DNA of 64,000 nucleotides, taken from DAIODI01 sp046349255. Its GTDB lineage: Bacteria > Pseudomonadota > Alphaproteobacteria > Rhizobiales > Aestuariivirgaceae. The stretch is from assembly GCA_046349255.1 (NCBI GenBank), contig JAXMCR010000002.1:248001-312000 (forward strand). Reading direction: 5' to 3'. The notes under the pieces were generated by a model. That model was not told the origin of the DNA. It searched no databases and worked only from the letters and a program-made list of their open reading frames with translations. The position numbers and the translations under genes are program-made. Shown here piece by piece: positions 1 to 10,375 of the stretch (its first letter is position 1; each line of letters starts with the position of its first letter).

Positions 1-50
1 CGACGGCCGTGTGCGCAATTCTGCTTCTGACCCGGTGACAGGAGGTTCCC

Positions 51-773
51 ATGCGTTCCTTCATGCTCGTTCTGCTGCTGCTGCTCTCCCTGACGGGTAC
101 TCGTGCGGCGGATGCCGGTGATGCACGGACCGATCTGTCCCTCGTCCTCGCGGTCGACGCCTCGGGGAGCATCTCGGATGAAGAGTACGCATTCCAGATG
201 CAGAGCATCGCCGAGGCGCTGGGCGACCCGCAGGTGCGCGAGGCGATGCGGTCCGGACCAGCGCAGAAGATAGAAGTGCTGCTGATGGTGTGGGGAGACG
301 GCGAGATCACGCCGGACGTCGGTCGCTGGTACACGCTGTCTTCGGATGCCGAGATCGACCGCTTCGTCGAGATGGTGCGCACCCATCCGCGACGCGCCTA
401 CGGCAACACCGGCATCGGCTCCGCCATCGAGCGCGCGGTGACGCTGCTCGAGGAGCGGCGCGCCGTATCGGACCGGCTGGTGATCAATGTCTCGGGTGAC
501 GGGCGCGAAAGCGTGCTGCCCCGGCGCAAGCGCGCTGCGACGGTCATCCAGACGGCCCGCAAGTTCGCCGAACAGCAAGACGTGACGATCAACGGTCTCG
601 CCATCGAGACGCAGGAGCCGGACCTCGCCGACTGGTACCGGGCGAACGTGCAGACCGGCGTCGGGAGCTTCGTCGTTTCCGTGAAGAGCTACCAGGATTT
701 CGCCAGCGCGATGCGGCGCAAGCTGACGCGCGAGATCACGTGGCAGCCGCTGGTCGCCTCTGCCGCGCCGTGA
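51..773 (+). CDS. DUF1194 secreted von Willebrand factor A-like protein
   Basis: A 240-residue protein with a hydrophobic Leu-rich N-terminus (residues 1-20, cleavage likely near TRAA), so probably periplasmic. A VWA fold is indicated by the MIDAS motif DASGSIS (D36, S38, S40) after a hydrophobic strand, followed by a conserved NTGIGSAIERA segment and NVSGDG strand typical of DUF1194 proteins. The family is common in alphaproteobacteria and has no established biochemical role; metal-dependent protein binding is the expected activity. The start follows a strong GGAGG ribosome binding site (41-45). The gene stands alone ahead of the SHMT-like gene. Family assignment is good; function is unknown. 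Confidence 0.88.
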   Translation: MRSFMLVLLLLLSLTGTRAADAGDARTDLSLVLAVDASGSISDEEYAFQMQSIAEALGDPQVREAMRSGPAQKIEVLLMVWGDGEITPDVGRWYTLSSDAEIDRFVEMVRTHPRRAYGNTGIGSAIERAVTLLEERRAVSDRLVINVSGDGRESVLPRRKRAATVIQTARKFAEQQDVTINGLAIETQEPDLADWYRANVQTGVGSFVVSVKSYQDFASAMRRKLTREITWQPLVASAAP

Positions 774-843
774 CAGGCGACAGCGTTCCCCGGCCGTCGC
801 TGATCGGCTAACGTCGACTCCGCTCGGGCAGGCGGGAGACGGA

Positions 844-2106
844 ATGTCATACGTGCATGAGGGATACTACACGGCCGGACTTGAGGCCGATCCGGCACTC
901 GCCGAGGCAATCGCAGGCGAGCTCGCGCGTCAGCGTGACGGGATCGAGCTGATCGCTTCGGAAAACATCGTTTCCCGCCTCGTGCTGGAGGCGCAGGGGT
1001 CGGTGCTCACCAACAAGACGGTCGAGGGCCAACCTTACGCGCGCTACTACGGCGGCGCAGCGTTCGCCGACGCCATCGAGGCGCTGGCGGTGGAACGGGC
1101 GAAGGCGCTGTTCGGCTGCCGATACGCCAACGTGCAGCCGCACTCGGGCTCGAACGCTAACGCTGGGGTGTTTCTCGGGCTCCTGAAGCTCGGCGATACG
1201 ATCCTGTCGATGAACGTGGCGGCGGGCGGCCATATTAGCCACGGCCATCCGGCGACGCTGACGGGGCGCGACTACACCATCGTCAGCTATGGCGTGAATC
1301 GCGAGACGGAACACCTCGATCTCGACCAGGTGCGCGACCTTGCCCGCGCCCGGCGACCGAGGATGATCGTCGCCGGTGGATCCGCCTACTGCCGCGCCAT
1401 CGACTTCAAGGCGATGCGGCAGATCGCCGACGAGGTCGGCGCCTGGTTCATGGTCGACATGGCGCATTTCGCCGGCCTCGTCGCCACGGGGCTTTATCCG
1501 CATCCGTTCCCGCACGCGCATGTCGTCACCACCACCACGTACAAGTCGCTGCGCGGCGCGCGCGGCGGCATCGCTCTGTGGAACGACGAAGGTTTCAGCG
1601 ACCGGATCAACTACGGCATCTTCCCGGGCGTACAGGGCTCGGTGATGATGCATTCGGTTGCCGGCAAGGCCGCCTGTCTCGGCGAGGCGCTGCGCCCGGA
1701 GTTCCGGGGCTACTGCAAGGCGGTGCTCGACAATGCGCGGGCGCTCGCCGACGAGCTCACCGCAGCCGGCGTGCGGATCGTTTCGGGCGGGACCGACATG
1801 GGCCTGATGCTCGCCGATCTCTCGCCCCTGAACGTCACTGGCGACGTCGCGGCCAAGGCGCTCGAGGACGCCGGCCTTGCCGTCAACAAGAACCAGATTC
1901 CGTTCGATCCGCGGCCGCCCGAGGCGCCGTCCGGGATTCGTGTGTCGAGCAACGCCGGCACCACGCGCGGGTTCGGCGTGTCGGAATTCCGACAGGTCGC
2001 ACGCTGGATCCGCCGCGTGCTCGACGCGCCGAACGACAAGCGATCGCTCGCCACGGTGAAGGCCGAAGTGCTCGAACTCTGTGGACGGTTTCCGATCTAC
2101 CGCTAG
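844..2106 (+). CDS. Serine hydroxymethyltransferase paralogue, possibly alpha-methylserine-type
   Basis: A PLP-dependent fold-type I enzyme of 420 residues with the SHMT core: ELIASEN near residue 35, NVQPHSGSNAN near 96, VDMAHFAG near 204 and the PLP lysine K234. Several positions that are almost invariant in SHMT differ. The residue aligned with E. coli Tyr55 is Thr59 (LTNKTVEG), that aligned with His228 is Tyr233 (TTTTYKS), and GTPA near the substrate carboxylate-binding Arg is SSNA (GIRVSSNAGTTRG). Glu61 (E. coli Glu57) is kept. Such changes fit an SHMT relative with a bulkier amino-acid donor, for example alpha-methylserine hydroxymethyltransferase. Ordinary SHMT activity cannot be excluded. 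A RidA gene follows 61 bases downstream, consistent with PLP-enzyme by-product clearance. Confidence 0.85.
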   Translation: MSYVHEGYYTAGLEADPALAEAIAGELARQRDGIELIASENIVSRLVLEAQGSVLTNKTVEGQPYARYYGGAAFADAIEALAVERAKALFGCRYANVQPHSGSNANAGVFLGLLKLGDTILSMNVAAGGHISHGHPATLTGRDYTIVSYGVNRETEHLDLDQVRDLARARRPRMIVAGGSAYCRAIDFKAMRQIADEVGAWFMVDMAHFAGLVATGLYPHPFPHAHVVTTTTYKSLRGARGGIALWNDEGFSDRINYGIFPGVQGSVMMHSVAGKAACLGEALRPEFRGYCKAVLDNARALADELTAAGVRIVSGGTDMGLMLADLSPLNVTGDVAAKALEDAGLAVNKNQIPFDPRPPEAPSGIRVSSNAGTTRGFGVSEFRQVARWIRRVLDAPNDKRSLATVKAEVLELCGRFPIYR

Positions 2107-2167
2107 CGCAGCGATTTCGACGCGACCTACACTTCGTATCGGTAGACCATTCGCGTTGGGGAAGAGC

Positions 2168-2644
2168 ATGACGCCGGAAGAGAAACTGAAGTCGCTGGGC
2201 CTGACGCTGCAGGACTTCGACAAGATCGGGTACTACGGCGTCGAGTACGGCAAGATGAAGTCGTACCACATCAGCGGCAAGGTGCTGTTTCTCTCCGCAC
2301 ACGTACCGATCTGGGAGAACAGGATCATCCATCCGGGCCGCATCGGCGAGGACGTGACGCTCGAGCAGGGCTACGAGGCCGCCCGCATCGCCGGGCTGAA
2401 CGTGCTCGGCGGCGTGAAGCAGGCGGTGGGCCGCCTCGACACCGTGACGCTCGTCAGGAGCCTTTGCTTCATCCCGTGCGCGCCCGATTTCAACCAGATG
2501 AACAAGGTGGCGGACGGCATGACCGACCTCATCGCCGAGGTGCTGGGGCCGGACCGCGGCCTCGGCGGGCGCGCCTCGATCGGCGTGCAACGGCTTGCCA
2601 ACGACATCTGCTTCGAAAGCTGGTGCACGTTCGAGATCGACTAA
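2168..2644 (+). CDS. RidA/YjgF-family protein
   Basis: A 158-residue member of the longer RidA subfamily. The conserved arginine lies in the C-terminal GGRASIGVQRL segment, matching the family's catalytic or ligand-binding Arg. Known RidA proteins hydrolyse reactive enamine or imine intermediates released by PLP enzymes to 2-keto acids and ammonia. Its position directly after an SHMT-like PLP enzyme and before an ABC importer suggests a role in the same nitrogen-compound pathway. The ATG at 2168 was chosen because it begins the conserved region and follows a purine-rich GGGGAAGAG; an in-frame extension upstream overlaps the preceding gene and lacks conserved sequence. Confidence 0.85.
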   Translation: MTPEEKLKSLGLTLQDFDKIGYYGVEYGKMKSYHISGKVLFLSAHVPIWENRIIHPGRIGEDVTLEQGYEAARIAGLNVLGGVKQAVGRLDTVTLVRSLCFIPCAPDFNQMNKVADGMTDLIAEVLGPDRGLGGRASIGVQRLANDICFESWCTFEID

Positions 2645-2808
2645 GGGCGCAACATCGTGGCGGCGCAATGCCGCGCTTGCTCAGCCGCGTGAAACTCGTG
2701 CAATCTCCGCCGATCGACCTGACGTGGTCATGGCGGCGAACAACGGCCCTGAAGGGCGACGGCCGGCATGTGGGGGCGCTTCGGGGGACGGATCGTAGGG
2801 AGGAAATC

Positions 2809-3798
2809 ATGAACCGTTTTGTCACCGGAGCGTGCGCGCTCGCGGCCTTGTTTGCCGTCGCCACGCCGGCGTTTGCCGACAACACCATTCGCATGCTGGC
2901 GCCGACGTGGCTCGGCTTTGCGCCCGTGCACGTCGCCAACGACCTCGGCTGCTTCAAGGACGAAGGCATCGAGGTCGACTACAAGTTCGAGGACGACCGC
3001 ACCAACGTGCTCGCGGCCTACGCGCGCGGCGACATCGAGGTCGACATGCGCACCGTGGGCGAGCACCAGGGCCGCCCGCGCGACGCCAATACGCCCGGCG
3101 TAATTATCGGCGTGATCGACGAGTCAGTCGGCGGCGACGGCGTGATCACCGACGGTTCGATCAAGGCGGTGGCGGACCTGAAGGGCAAAACGGTCGCGGC
3201 CGAGCCGAACATCCCGGCGCGCCTGCTTCTCCAGATGGAGCTGAAGAAGGCGGGCCTCACGCTCAAGGATCTCAACATCAAGGACATCGCGACCGCCGAC
3301 ACGGCGGCGGTGTTCGCCGACTCCTCGATCGCTGCGGTGGCGACCTACGAGCCGTTCATGTCGCAGGCGGTGAAGGCCTCGGGGCGCACCGACCCGCGCG
3401 TGTTCTTCTCCTCGAAGGACTATCCCGGCATCATCATCGACGTGATCACGGCGCGGCGCGACGACCTCGCCGCGAACCCGAAGAAGTACCAGAGCTTCCT
3501 CAAGTGCATCTACAAGGCGATCGACTACAGCAAGTCTGAGCCGGACAAGTACGCCGAACTCGCCGCCAAGCACTTCGGCCTCACCGCGGCCGACGTGAAG
3601 GAGATCCTTGCGACGAGCCTCGCCTACATTCCGCTCGCCGACGCACTGACGTATCTCGGCAAGCCCGGCGCGCGCGGCAAGCTGCATGACATCTTCGACA
3701 CCGTGATGGTGCTCAACCTCGAGAACGGCGCGGCCGACACCAAGCTCGACTCGAACCAGCAGATCGACAACGCGGTGATCAACACGGTCGCCCCGTAA
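2809..3798 (+). CDS. ABC transporter substrate-binding protein (NMT1/SsuA-TauA-like)
   Basis: A 329-residue periplasmic binding protein with a clear signal peptide (residues 1-23, ending PAFA). The pattern APTWLGFAPVHVANDLGCFK followed by a DDRTNVLAAYARGDI segment is typical of the NMT1/THI5-like family that binds sulfonates, pyrimidines or other small heteroatom compounds. The ligand cannot be read from sequence. The start ATG at 2809 follows a GGGAGGAAATC ribosome binding site. Permease and ATPase genes follow directly, giving a complete importer. Two SDR dehydrogenases in the same operon suggest the ligand is oxidised after uptake. Confidence 0.87.
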   Translation: MNRFVTGACALAALFAVATPAFADNTIRMLAPTWLGFAPVHVANDLGCFKDEGIEVDYKFEDDRTNVLAAYARGDIEVDMRTVGEHQGRPRDANTPGVIIGVIDESVGGDGVITDGSIKAVADLKGKTVAAEPNIPARLLLQMELKKAGLTLKDLNIKDIATADTAAVFADSSIAAVATYEPFMSQAVKASGRTDPRVFFSSKDYPGIIIDVITARRDDLAANPKKYQSFLKCIYKAIDYSKSEPDKYAELAAKHFGLTAADVKEILATSLAYIPLADALTYLGKPGARGKLHDIFDTVMVLNLENGAADTKLDSNQQIDNAVINTVAP

Positions 3799-3824
3799 CG
3801 CGGCCCTTCCCGGAGGCGGCCGCC

Positions 3825-4604
3825 TTGCGCGACCTCTTCACGTTCCGTGGCCGCGTCCCCGCGACCACCGAGGTGGCCATCGGCATCGCGATGGCCGTCG
3901 CCCTTCTCCTGTTCTGGGAGTTCGCGGCGCGCGCCCAGTGGATCGCGCCGCAGTTCCTGCCCTCGCCGTCCCGCGTGATCGCCGCCATGTGGACGATGAT
4001 CACGACGCAGGATCTCCTCTGGCACGCGTTCATTTCAACCGTGCGCGTCTGGGGCGCGTTCCTGCTCGCGGCCGTGATGGCCATTCCCATCGGCATCCTG
4101 ATGAGCAGCTACCGCATCATCGGCGCGTCGCTCGAACCGATCATCGACTTCATCCGCTACCTGCCGGTGCCGGCGCTGGTGCCGCTGTCGATCATCTGGT
4201 TCGGGGTGGGTGAGGAGACCAAGATCTTCCTACTCTGGCTCGGCACGTTCTTCCAGCTCGTGCTGCTCGTCGCCGACGACATGCGCCGGGTGCCGCACGA
4301 ATACGTGGAGATCGCCTTCACGCTCGGCGCAAAGCCGCGCCAGGTCCTGACCGACGTGGCGCTGCGGGCGATGGCGCCGACGCTCGTCGACAACCTGCGC
4401 ATCACGCTCGGCTGGTGCTGGACCTACCTCGTCATCGCCGAGATCGTGGCGGCCGATTCGGGACTGGGCTTCGTCATCTGGTCGGCGCGCCGCTTCGTGA
4501 AGACGCCGGAGGTGATGGCGGGCGTGCTGATGATCGGGCTGATCGGTCTGATCACCGACCAGCTTCTCCGCCTGCTGCACCGCCGCCTGTTCCGGTATCT
4601 CTAG
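3825..4604 (+). CDS. ABC transporter permease (SsuC/TauC-like)
   Basis: A 259-residue inner-membrane permease with about six hydrophobic helices and a BPD_transp_1 domain. The EAA-like cytoplasmic loop is visible as the EYVEIAFTLGAKPRQ region with its conserved Gly. It begins with TTG at 3825, which has a well-placed GGAGG upstream. The stop codon abuts the start of the ATPase gene at 4605, indicating translational coupling. It acts with the binding protein at 2809 and the ATPase at 4605 to import a small organic ligand, probably a sulfonate-, amine- or pyrimidine-like compound by family. Confidence 0.88.
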   Translation: MRDLFTFRGRVPATTEVAIGIAMAVALLLFWEFAARAQWIAPQFLPSPSRVIAAMWTMITTQDLLWHAFISTVRVWGAFLLAAVMAIPIGILMSSYRIIGASLEPIIDFIRYLPVPALVPLSIIWFGVGEETKIFLLWLGTFFQLVLLVADDMRRVPHEYVEIAFTLGAKPRQVLTDVALRAMAPTLVDNLRITLGWCWTYLVIAEIVAADSGLGFVIWSARRFVKTPEVMAGVLMIGLIGLITDQLLRLLHRRLFRYL

Positions 4605-6126
<1,522 letters not shown>

Positions 6127-6133
<7 letters not shown>

Positions 6134-6831
6134 CGGGCCTCGACGGCAAGCGCGTACTCATCACCGGCGCGGCGAGCGGCATCGGCCTTGCGACGGCGAA
6201 GATGTTCGCCGAGGCCGGCGCGGCGGTCGTCGGGCTCGATCGCGCCGATCAGGCGGGCGTCGACATCGTGCGCTGCGACCTCACCGAGGAAGCGCAGATC
6301 GTTCGCGGCGTGGCGGAGGCGGTGTTCCGTCTCGGCGGCCTCGACGTCGTCGTCAACAGCGCCGGCGTTCTCGAGGACGTGCCGCTGGCAAAGGTCACGG
6401 CGGCGCATATCGACCGGCATCTCGCGGTGAACGTGCGCGCCGTCGTCCTCGTCACGCGTGAGGCGCTGCCGCATCTGAACCCCGGCAGCCGCATCGTCAA
6501 CGTCGCCTCCGAACTCGCCTATCTCGGGCGCGAGGGCGCGTCCGTCTACTGCGCATCGAAGGCCGCGATCCTCGGTCTTACCCGCTCGTGGGCGCGCGAG
6601 CTTTCACCGGACATCCTCGTCAACGCCGTGGCGCCCGGGCCGACGGACACGCCGATGCTCGGCTTTGCGGCGATGAGGCCCGAGCAGAAGGCGAAGGAAG
6701 TGGCAAACCCCATGGGCCGCATCGGCAGGCCCGAGGAAGTCGCCGCCGCGATCCTGTTCCTCGCCTCGCCCGGCGCCTCGTTCTTCACCGGCCAGTGCCT
6801 CGGCGCCTGCGGCGGCGCGGCGATGTACTAG
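6127..6831 (+). CDS. SDR-family oxidoreductase, short form
   Basis: A 234-residue short-chain dehydrogenase with glycine motif TGAASGIG, VNSAG in place of NNAG, and catalytic Ser (VASELAY) and YCASK. The NNAG-to-NSAG change is tolerated in the family. The start is one of two consecutive GTG codons (6127 or 6130), overlapping the end of the upstream SDR. The gene ends the ABC-SDR operon and overlaps the convergent deacetylase-like gene by four bases at its 3' end. The two SDRs are clearly diverged rather than a recent duplication. The substrate is unknown. Confidence 0.85.
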
Positions 6832-7748
6832 CGGCGACGCTTCACCGGCGTCTTCGGCACCGGGCACACGGGCTTGGCGTAGTACGGCAGGTCGTCGACG
6901 CGCGGCTGCCAGGTGCCGTCGGCACGGCACCTCTGCACGTGGGCGGCGATGTCCTCCATGCGGGCGAACCACACGTCGCCGGTGCCTAGCATGTACTCGA
7001 TCATCTTCTCGATCCGGAGCCAGCGCGACAGGCGGCCCGAGACGAACGGGTGCCACACGCCGATCCACAGGCCGCCGCCGGCGGTGCGCATCGCCTCGAA
7101 TTCGGCCATGAACACCTCCATCGCGCGGTCCGGCGCCATGATCTGCATCTGGAAGCCGAGGTCGATCGAGTGCACGTAGGGCGGCCAGTCGTCGGTCGCC
7201 CAGCTCGCCGGCAGCTCGACGAGCTCGCCCTTCTTCGAGCGCAGGATGTAGGGCACGTCGTCGCCCATGAGCGAGGAGTCGTAGAGGAAACCCTCCTTCA
7301 CGAGGAGGTCGGTCGTATGGATCGAGTAGTTGTAGAGGGGCGACCGGTTGCCGCGTGGCCGCTGGCCGGTGTGGCGGTGGATGACATCGATCGAGCGCTG
7401 CATCCAGTAATGCTCGTCGGCCTTCGACAGCGCATTCGGCGCTTCGTGGATGTAGCCGTGGAAACCCACCTCGTGGCCGTCCTTCACGATGGCGTCGACC
7501 GTGTCGGGATAGCGTTCGATGCACCAGGCGGGGATGAAGAACGTTTGCTTGAGGCCGTAGCGGCGGTAGGCCTCGAGGATGCGGGGCACGCCGACCTTCG
7601 GCCCGTAGTGCAGCATCGAGATCGTCGAGACGCGGGTGATCGACGTCTTCGGGTGCTCGATGTGGACCAGGCTGTCGGCATCCATGTCGAAGGTGATGGC
7701 GCAGGCCACCCGCGCGCCGTTCGGCCACGGGACGGGGTTGCGGATCAT
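6828..7748 (-). CDS. Polysaccharide deacetylase-family (NodB-like) hydrolase
   Basis: A 306-residue NodB-homology protein without a signal peptide. The metal-binding Asp pair is in ITFDMDADS and the His-rich motif is HEVGFHGYIHE. The distal segments ELPASWATDDWPP and GVWHPFVSGRL resemble the cytoplasmic HpPgdA/PuuE-like branch, whose members include cyclic-imide and allantoin hydrolases as well as peptidoglycan deacetylases. Lack of a signal sequence and location opposite an ABC importer-SDR operon favour a small-molecule amidohydrolase over cell-wall modification, but this is inference. An upstream GGAGGATA provides the ribosome binding site. Confidence 0.85.
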   Translation of the reverse strand: MIRNPVPWPNGARVACAITFDMDADSLVHIEHPKTSITRVSTISMLHYGPKVGVPRILEAYRRYGLKQTFFIPAWCIERYPDTVDAIVKDGHEVGFHGYIHEAPNALSKADEHYWMQRSIDVIHRHTGQRPRGNRSPLYNYSIHTTDLLVKEGFLYDSSLMGDDVPYILRSKKGELVELPASWATDDWPPYVHSIDLGFQMQIMAPDRAMEVFMAEFEAMRTAGGGLWIGVWHPFVSGRLSRWLRIEKMIEYMLGTGDVWFARMEDIAAHVQRCRADGTWQPRVDDLPYYAKPVCPVPKTPVKRRR

Positions 7749-7890
7749 GGGCGGTATCCTCCGGGAATCGCTGGCGTTTTCTCAAAGACGCTACACCGCG
7801 CGACGGAGGATGAACAGGACGGGCCTTTTCCTTCGGCCCGACATGGTTCATGAGTGGCCGATCAACCCGAACCACGAACGGCGGACGGAC

Positions 7891-9051
7891 ATGGCGAACC
7901 AACCCTTGCGCGCAGTCGAACCGAAGACCTCGACCGACATGCCCTGGCTTCTGACACCCGGGCCACTGACCACCTCGGCCACCGTGAAGGCGACCATGCT
8001 CGCCGACTGGGGCTCGCGCGATGGCCGCTTCGTCGACGTCATCGGGCGCATCCGCAAGGACCTCCTGAAGCTCGCCAACGCGACCGACGGCTGGGAGTGC
8101 GTGATCGTCCAGGGGTCTGGCACCTTCGCGATCGAGGCGGCGATCGGCGCCTTCGCGCCGAAGCAGGGCCAGGGCAAGACGCTCGTGTGCATCAACGGCG
8201 CCTACGGCGAGCGTGCGGCGAACATCCTACGCCACATCGGCCGCCCGGTCGTGACGCTGCAGCGCGGCGAGGACGAGATCATTTCCCCTGCCGACCTCGC
8301 CTCCGCGCTTGACGCCGATCCCGATATCAAGCTCGTGTTCGTCGTTCACTGCGAGACGACGTCCGGCATCGTGAACCCGATCGCCGAGCTGACCCGCGTC
8401 GCCCGCGAGCGTGGCCGGATCGTCTACGTCGACGCGATGAGCTCGTTCGGCGCGATCCCGCTCGACATGGGTACGACCGGCATCGACATCATGGTGTCGT
8501 CCTCCAACAAGTGCATCGAGGGCGTGCCGGGCTTCTCCTACGTGCTCTGCCGCCGCGCTCTTCTCGAGTCGTCGAAGGGCGCCTCGCATTCCGTCGTGCT
8601 CGATCTCTTCGCGCAATGGCAGGGGCTCGAGGCGAACGGCCAGTTCCGCTTCACCCCACCCACGCACGCGCTCGTCGCCTTCGACCAGGCGATGAAGGAA
8701 CATGCGGCCGAAGGCGGTGTCGCCGGGCGCAACGCCCGCTACCGCGAGAACCAGCGCATCCTGCTCGAGGGCATGCGCAAGATGGGGTTCAAGACGCTGC
8801 TCGACGACGAGAAGGCGGGCCCGATCATCCAGACGTTCGTCACGCCTGCCGACCCGCGCTTCAAGTTCGAGCCGTTCTACGAGGCGCTGCGCGTGCGCGG
8901 CTTTGCGATCTATCCGGGCAAGCTCACCAAGACGCCGAGCTTCCGCGTCGGCACGATCGGCCAGGTCTCGCCGGACGTGATGCGCCAGTTCCTTGTCGCC
9001 GTCACCGAGGCGTTGAAGGAACTGGGCTTCGAGACCGCCCGCGTCGCTTAA
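7891..9051 (+). CDS. phnW: 2-aminoethylphosphonate-pyruvate transaminase
   Basis: A 386-residue class V PLP aminotransferase. The N-terminal LLTPGPLTTS motif, the VVHCETTSGI segment and the PLP lysine K207 within SSSNKCIEGVPGF closely match PhnW, which interconverts 2-aminoethylphosphonate plus pyruvate with phosphonoacetaldehyde plus alanine. The neighbouring gene encodes phosphonopyruvate decarboxylase, which makes phosphonoacetaldehyde, so here the pair probably works in the biosynthetic direction. The ATG at 7891 is preferred because the family begins shortly afterwards; an alternative ATG at 7843 would add 16 unconserved residues. Ribosome binding signals are weak at both. Confidence 0.88.
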   Translation: MANQPLRAVEPKTSTDMPWLLTPGPLTTSATVKATMLADWGSRDGRFVDVIGRIRKDLLKLANATDGWECVIVQGSGTFAIEAAIGAFAPKQGQGKTLVCINGAYGERAANILRHIGRPVVTLQRGEDEIISPADLASALDADPDIKLVFVVHCETTSGIVNPIAELTRVARERGRIVYVDAMSSFGAIPLDMGTTGIDIMVSSSNKCIEGVPGFSYVLCRRALLESSKGASHSVVLDLFAQWQGLEANGQFRFTPPTHALVAFDQAMKEHAAEGGVAGRNARYRENQRILLEGMRKMGFKTLLDDEKAGPIIQTFVTPADPRFKFEPFYEALRVRGFAIYPGKLTKTPSFRVGTIGQVSPDVMRQFLVAVTEALKELGFETARVA

Positions 9052-9065
9052 GCGTCCTTGCAGCC

Positions 9066-10199
9066 ATGATCGAGGCGCGCACGTTCTGCGAGGCTGCGAA
9101 GGCGGCCGGGTTCGGCTTCTTTTCCGGCGTCCCCTGCAGCTACTTCAAGCCGCTGACCAACGCGGTGATCGACGACTCGACGCTCGACTACGTGGGCGCG
9201 GCGAACGAGGGCGACGCGTTGGCGATCGCGACCGGGGCCGCGCTCGGCGGCCGGCCCGCGGTTGCCATGATGCAGAACTCGGGGCTCGGCAACGCGGTGA
9301 GCCCGCTCACCTCGCTCAACGCGATCTTCCGCATTCCCGTGCTGCTCATCGTGACGCTGCGCGGCGAGCCGGGGGGCCCGGCGGACGAGCCCCAGCATCA
9401 GCTGATGGGCGAGATCACGACGAAGATGCTCGAGCTGATGGGCGTTTCGTGGGACTGGTTCCCATCGACCGATGAGGACGTCGCGCCCTCGCTCGCCAAG
9501 GCGAAGGCCACGATGGAGCAGCGTGGCCTGCCGCACGCGCTCGTGATGAAGAAAGATACGGTCGCGTCCTTCTCCGGCAGGCCTGCGCCCGCGGTCGCGC
9601 CGGCGTTCGCCGCGCCGTCGGGAGCGTTCGGCGGGGAACGGCCGAGCCGCGGCGAGGTTCTCCGCGCGTTGCAGGGAGCGGTTTCGCCCGACGATATCGT
9701 CGTCGCGACGACGGGATATACGGGCCGCGAACTCTATGCGTGTGCGGATCGCCCGAACCAGTTCTACATGGTGGGCTCGATGGGGTGCGCCTCTGCCTTC
9801 GGCCTCGGTCTCGCGCGGGCCAGGCCCGATCGCCGGATCATCGTCGTCGACGGCGACGGAGCGATGCTGATGCGCCTCGGCGCGGCGGCGACCGTCGGCC
9901 ACGAGCGGCCGCAGAACCTCGTCCACATCCTGCTCGACAACGAAGTGCACGACTCGACCGGCGCGCAGGCCACGGTCTCGGCCAGCGCCGACCTCTCCGC
10001 CGTCGCCGCCGCGTGCGGCTATCCCGACGTACGCCGGCTGCCGGATGCCGAAGCGCTGGCCGCAGCGCTCCGTGACCGCAGGCCCGGCCTGCGTTTCCTG
10101 CATCTCAAGACGAAGCCCGGCGCCCCCGCCGATCTGCCCCGTCCGAAGATCACCCCGCCGGAGGTGGCGGCGCGCCTGCGCAACCTCCTCGCCTCGTGA
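9066..10199 (+). CDS. aepY: Phosphonopyruvate decarboxylase
   Basis: A 377-residue ThDP enzyme, short for the superfamily as expected for phosphonopyruvate and sulfopyruvate decarboxylases. Family marks are FFSGVPCSYFKPL at residues 18-30, the catalytic Glu48 in AANEGDA, PADEPQHQLMG, and the ThDP-Mg site beginning GDG near residue 263 and closing with DNEVHDSTG. The enzyme decarboxylates 3-phosphonopyruvate to phosphonoacetaldehyde, which PhnW converts to 2-aminoethylphosphonate. It lies 14 bases after phnW. Phosphoenolpyruvate mutase (PepM), which normally starts the pathway, is absent from the window. Confidence 0.88.
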   Translation: MIEARTFCEAAKAAGFGFFSGVPCSYFKPLTNAVIDDSTLDYVGAANEGDALAIATGAALGGRPAVAMMQNSGLGNAVSPLTSLNAIFRIPVLLIVTLRGEPGGPADEPQHQLMGEITTKMLELMGVSWDWFPSTDEDVAPSLAKAKATMEQRGLPHALVMKKDTVASFSGRPAPAVAPAFAAPSGAFGGERPSRGEVLRALQGAVSPDDIVVATTGYTGRELYACADRPNQFYMVGSMGCASAFGLGLARARPDRRIIVVDGDGAMLMRLGAAATVGHERPQNLVHILLDNEVHDSTGAQATVSASADLSAVAAACGYPDVRRLPDAEALAAALRDRRPGLRFLHLKTKPGAPADLPRPKITPPEVAARLRNLLAS

Positions 10200-10375
10200 T
10201 GCATTGCCGGAAACGGGGCCGGTCCGGCAAGCGAACCGGCTCATCCGTTCGCAGCCTTGATTGGCGGCAAGACCTTCACTAAAGCCTTGCACCCACAAGG
10301 CCGGTTCCGCGAGGGGGAAACGCGGGGCCAGCCAAAGCAGGATGGACACCGCGCGCTGGTCGCACCCCGTCGAGC

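Noticed and set aside
3..38. Possible 3' end of an upstream gene reading TAVCAILLLTR and a stop
   Set aside because: Only eleven codons are visible, so it cannot be told from chance.
847..2223. Long minus-strand open frame across the SHMT-like gene
   Set aside because: It is a shadow frame of a clear SHMT homologue and has no family features.
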